64,000 nucleotides of DNA, from positions 15,936,519-16,000,518 of the forward strand of contig CM046342.1 in assembly GCA_025403435.1 (NCBI GenBank), written 5' to 3'. The stretch is from Artocarpus heterophyllus (lineage: Eukaryota; Streptophyta; Magnoliopsida; Rosales; Moraceae). A model generated the notes under the pieces. It searched no databases. It worked only from the letters and a program-made list of their open reading frames with translations, and was not told where the DNA came from. A program made the position numbers and the translations under genes. The stretch's first letter is position 1. Every line of letters begins with the position of its first letter. This document shows, piece after piece, positions 63,889 to 64,000 of the stretch.

Positions 63889-64000
63889 CTAAAAATTTGA
63901 GAAAATTCATTCAGAAACCTGTGTAGTGAAGTAAGATTCCTAAAATTTCCAAGAGATGCAATTTAATTTTCATTGACATTTTGCTTTTTCTTTTCACTGA

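Overview
The window is nuclear DNA from a flowering plant, most likely a woody eudicot. It is AT-rich with long non-coding stretches, plant-type spliced genes with GT-AG introns, and many plant transposons (CACTA, Ty1-copia, Athila-type Ty3-gypsy, MULE, PIF/Harbinger, hAT, LINE). The only complete cellular gene is a 17-exon cytosolic methionyl-tRNA synthetase (39541-55455, + strand). Three other cellular genes are fragments or damaged: a Werner/RNase D-like 3'-5' exonuclease (about 10150-11475, - strand), the last exon of a sucrose-phosphate synthase (14759-15594, + strand) and a GH1 beta-glucosidase (58912-63888, - strand, first exon beyond the right edge).

Layout. 1-4790 is the right part of a CACTA element with decayed plant-transposase and Ulp1-like protease reading frames, a very C-rich first intron and palindromic subterminal repeats ending in a CACTA terminus. 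4791-10149 is gene-poor. The exonuclease relic has a degenerate three-copy satellite in its intron. The sucrose-phosphate synthase exon is split by a 545-bp PIF/Harbinger-type MITE. 15923-22446 is a full-length, decayed Copia element with both LTRs, PBS and PPT. 25372-36611 is a full-length Athila-type element on the - strand, with long, very similar LTRs, a tRNA-Asp-type PBS, gag, protease-RT-RNaseH-integrase and an extra ORF after pol.

MetRS intron 14 is 9.76 kb and is a nest of transposons. A Mutator-like element with long terminal inverted repeats (44716-54346) contains a PIF/Harbinger element (46029-51886) with both of its genes apparently intact, and a 1.2-kb hAT-type element (52103-53314) with a perfect 8-bp target duplication. 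Outside the MULE only about 128 bp of intron remain. MetRS reads through all 17 exons except for one extra base in exon 12. After MetRS come a 107-bp MITE and a 5'-truncated LINE with a poly(A) tail, then the beta-glucosidase relic, which lacks the glutamate of its TxNEP motif and has an in-frame stop.

No operons, CRISPR arrays or obvious tRNA/rRNA genes were seen. I found no clearly new molecular system. The most useful points are the nested insertion history in MetRS, the apparently complete Harbinger element with small related MITEs nearby (one inside a coding exon), and a C-to-T-like nonsense pattern in both LTR elements.
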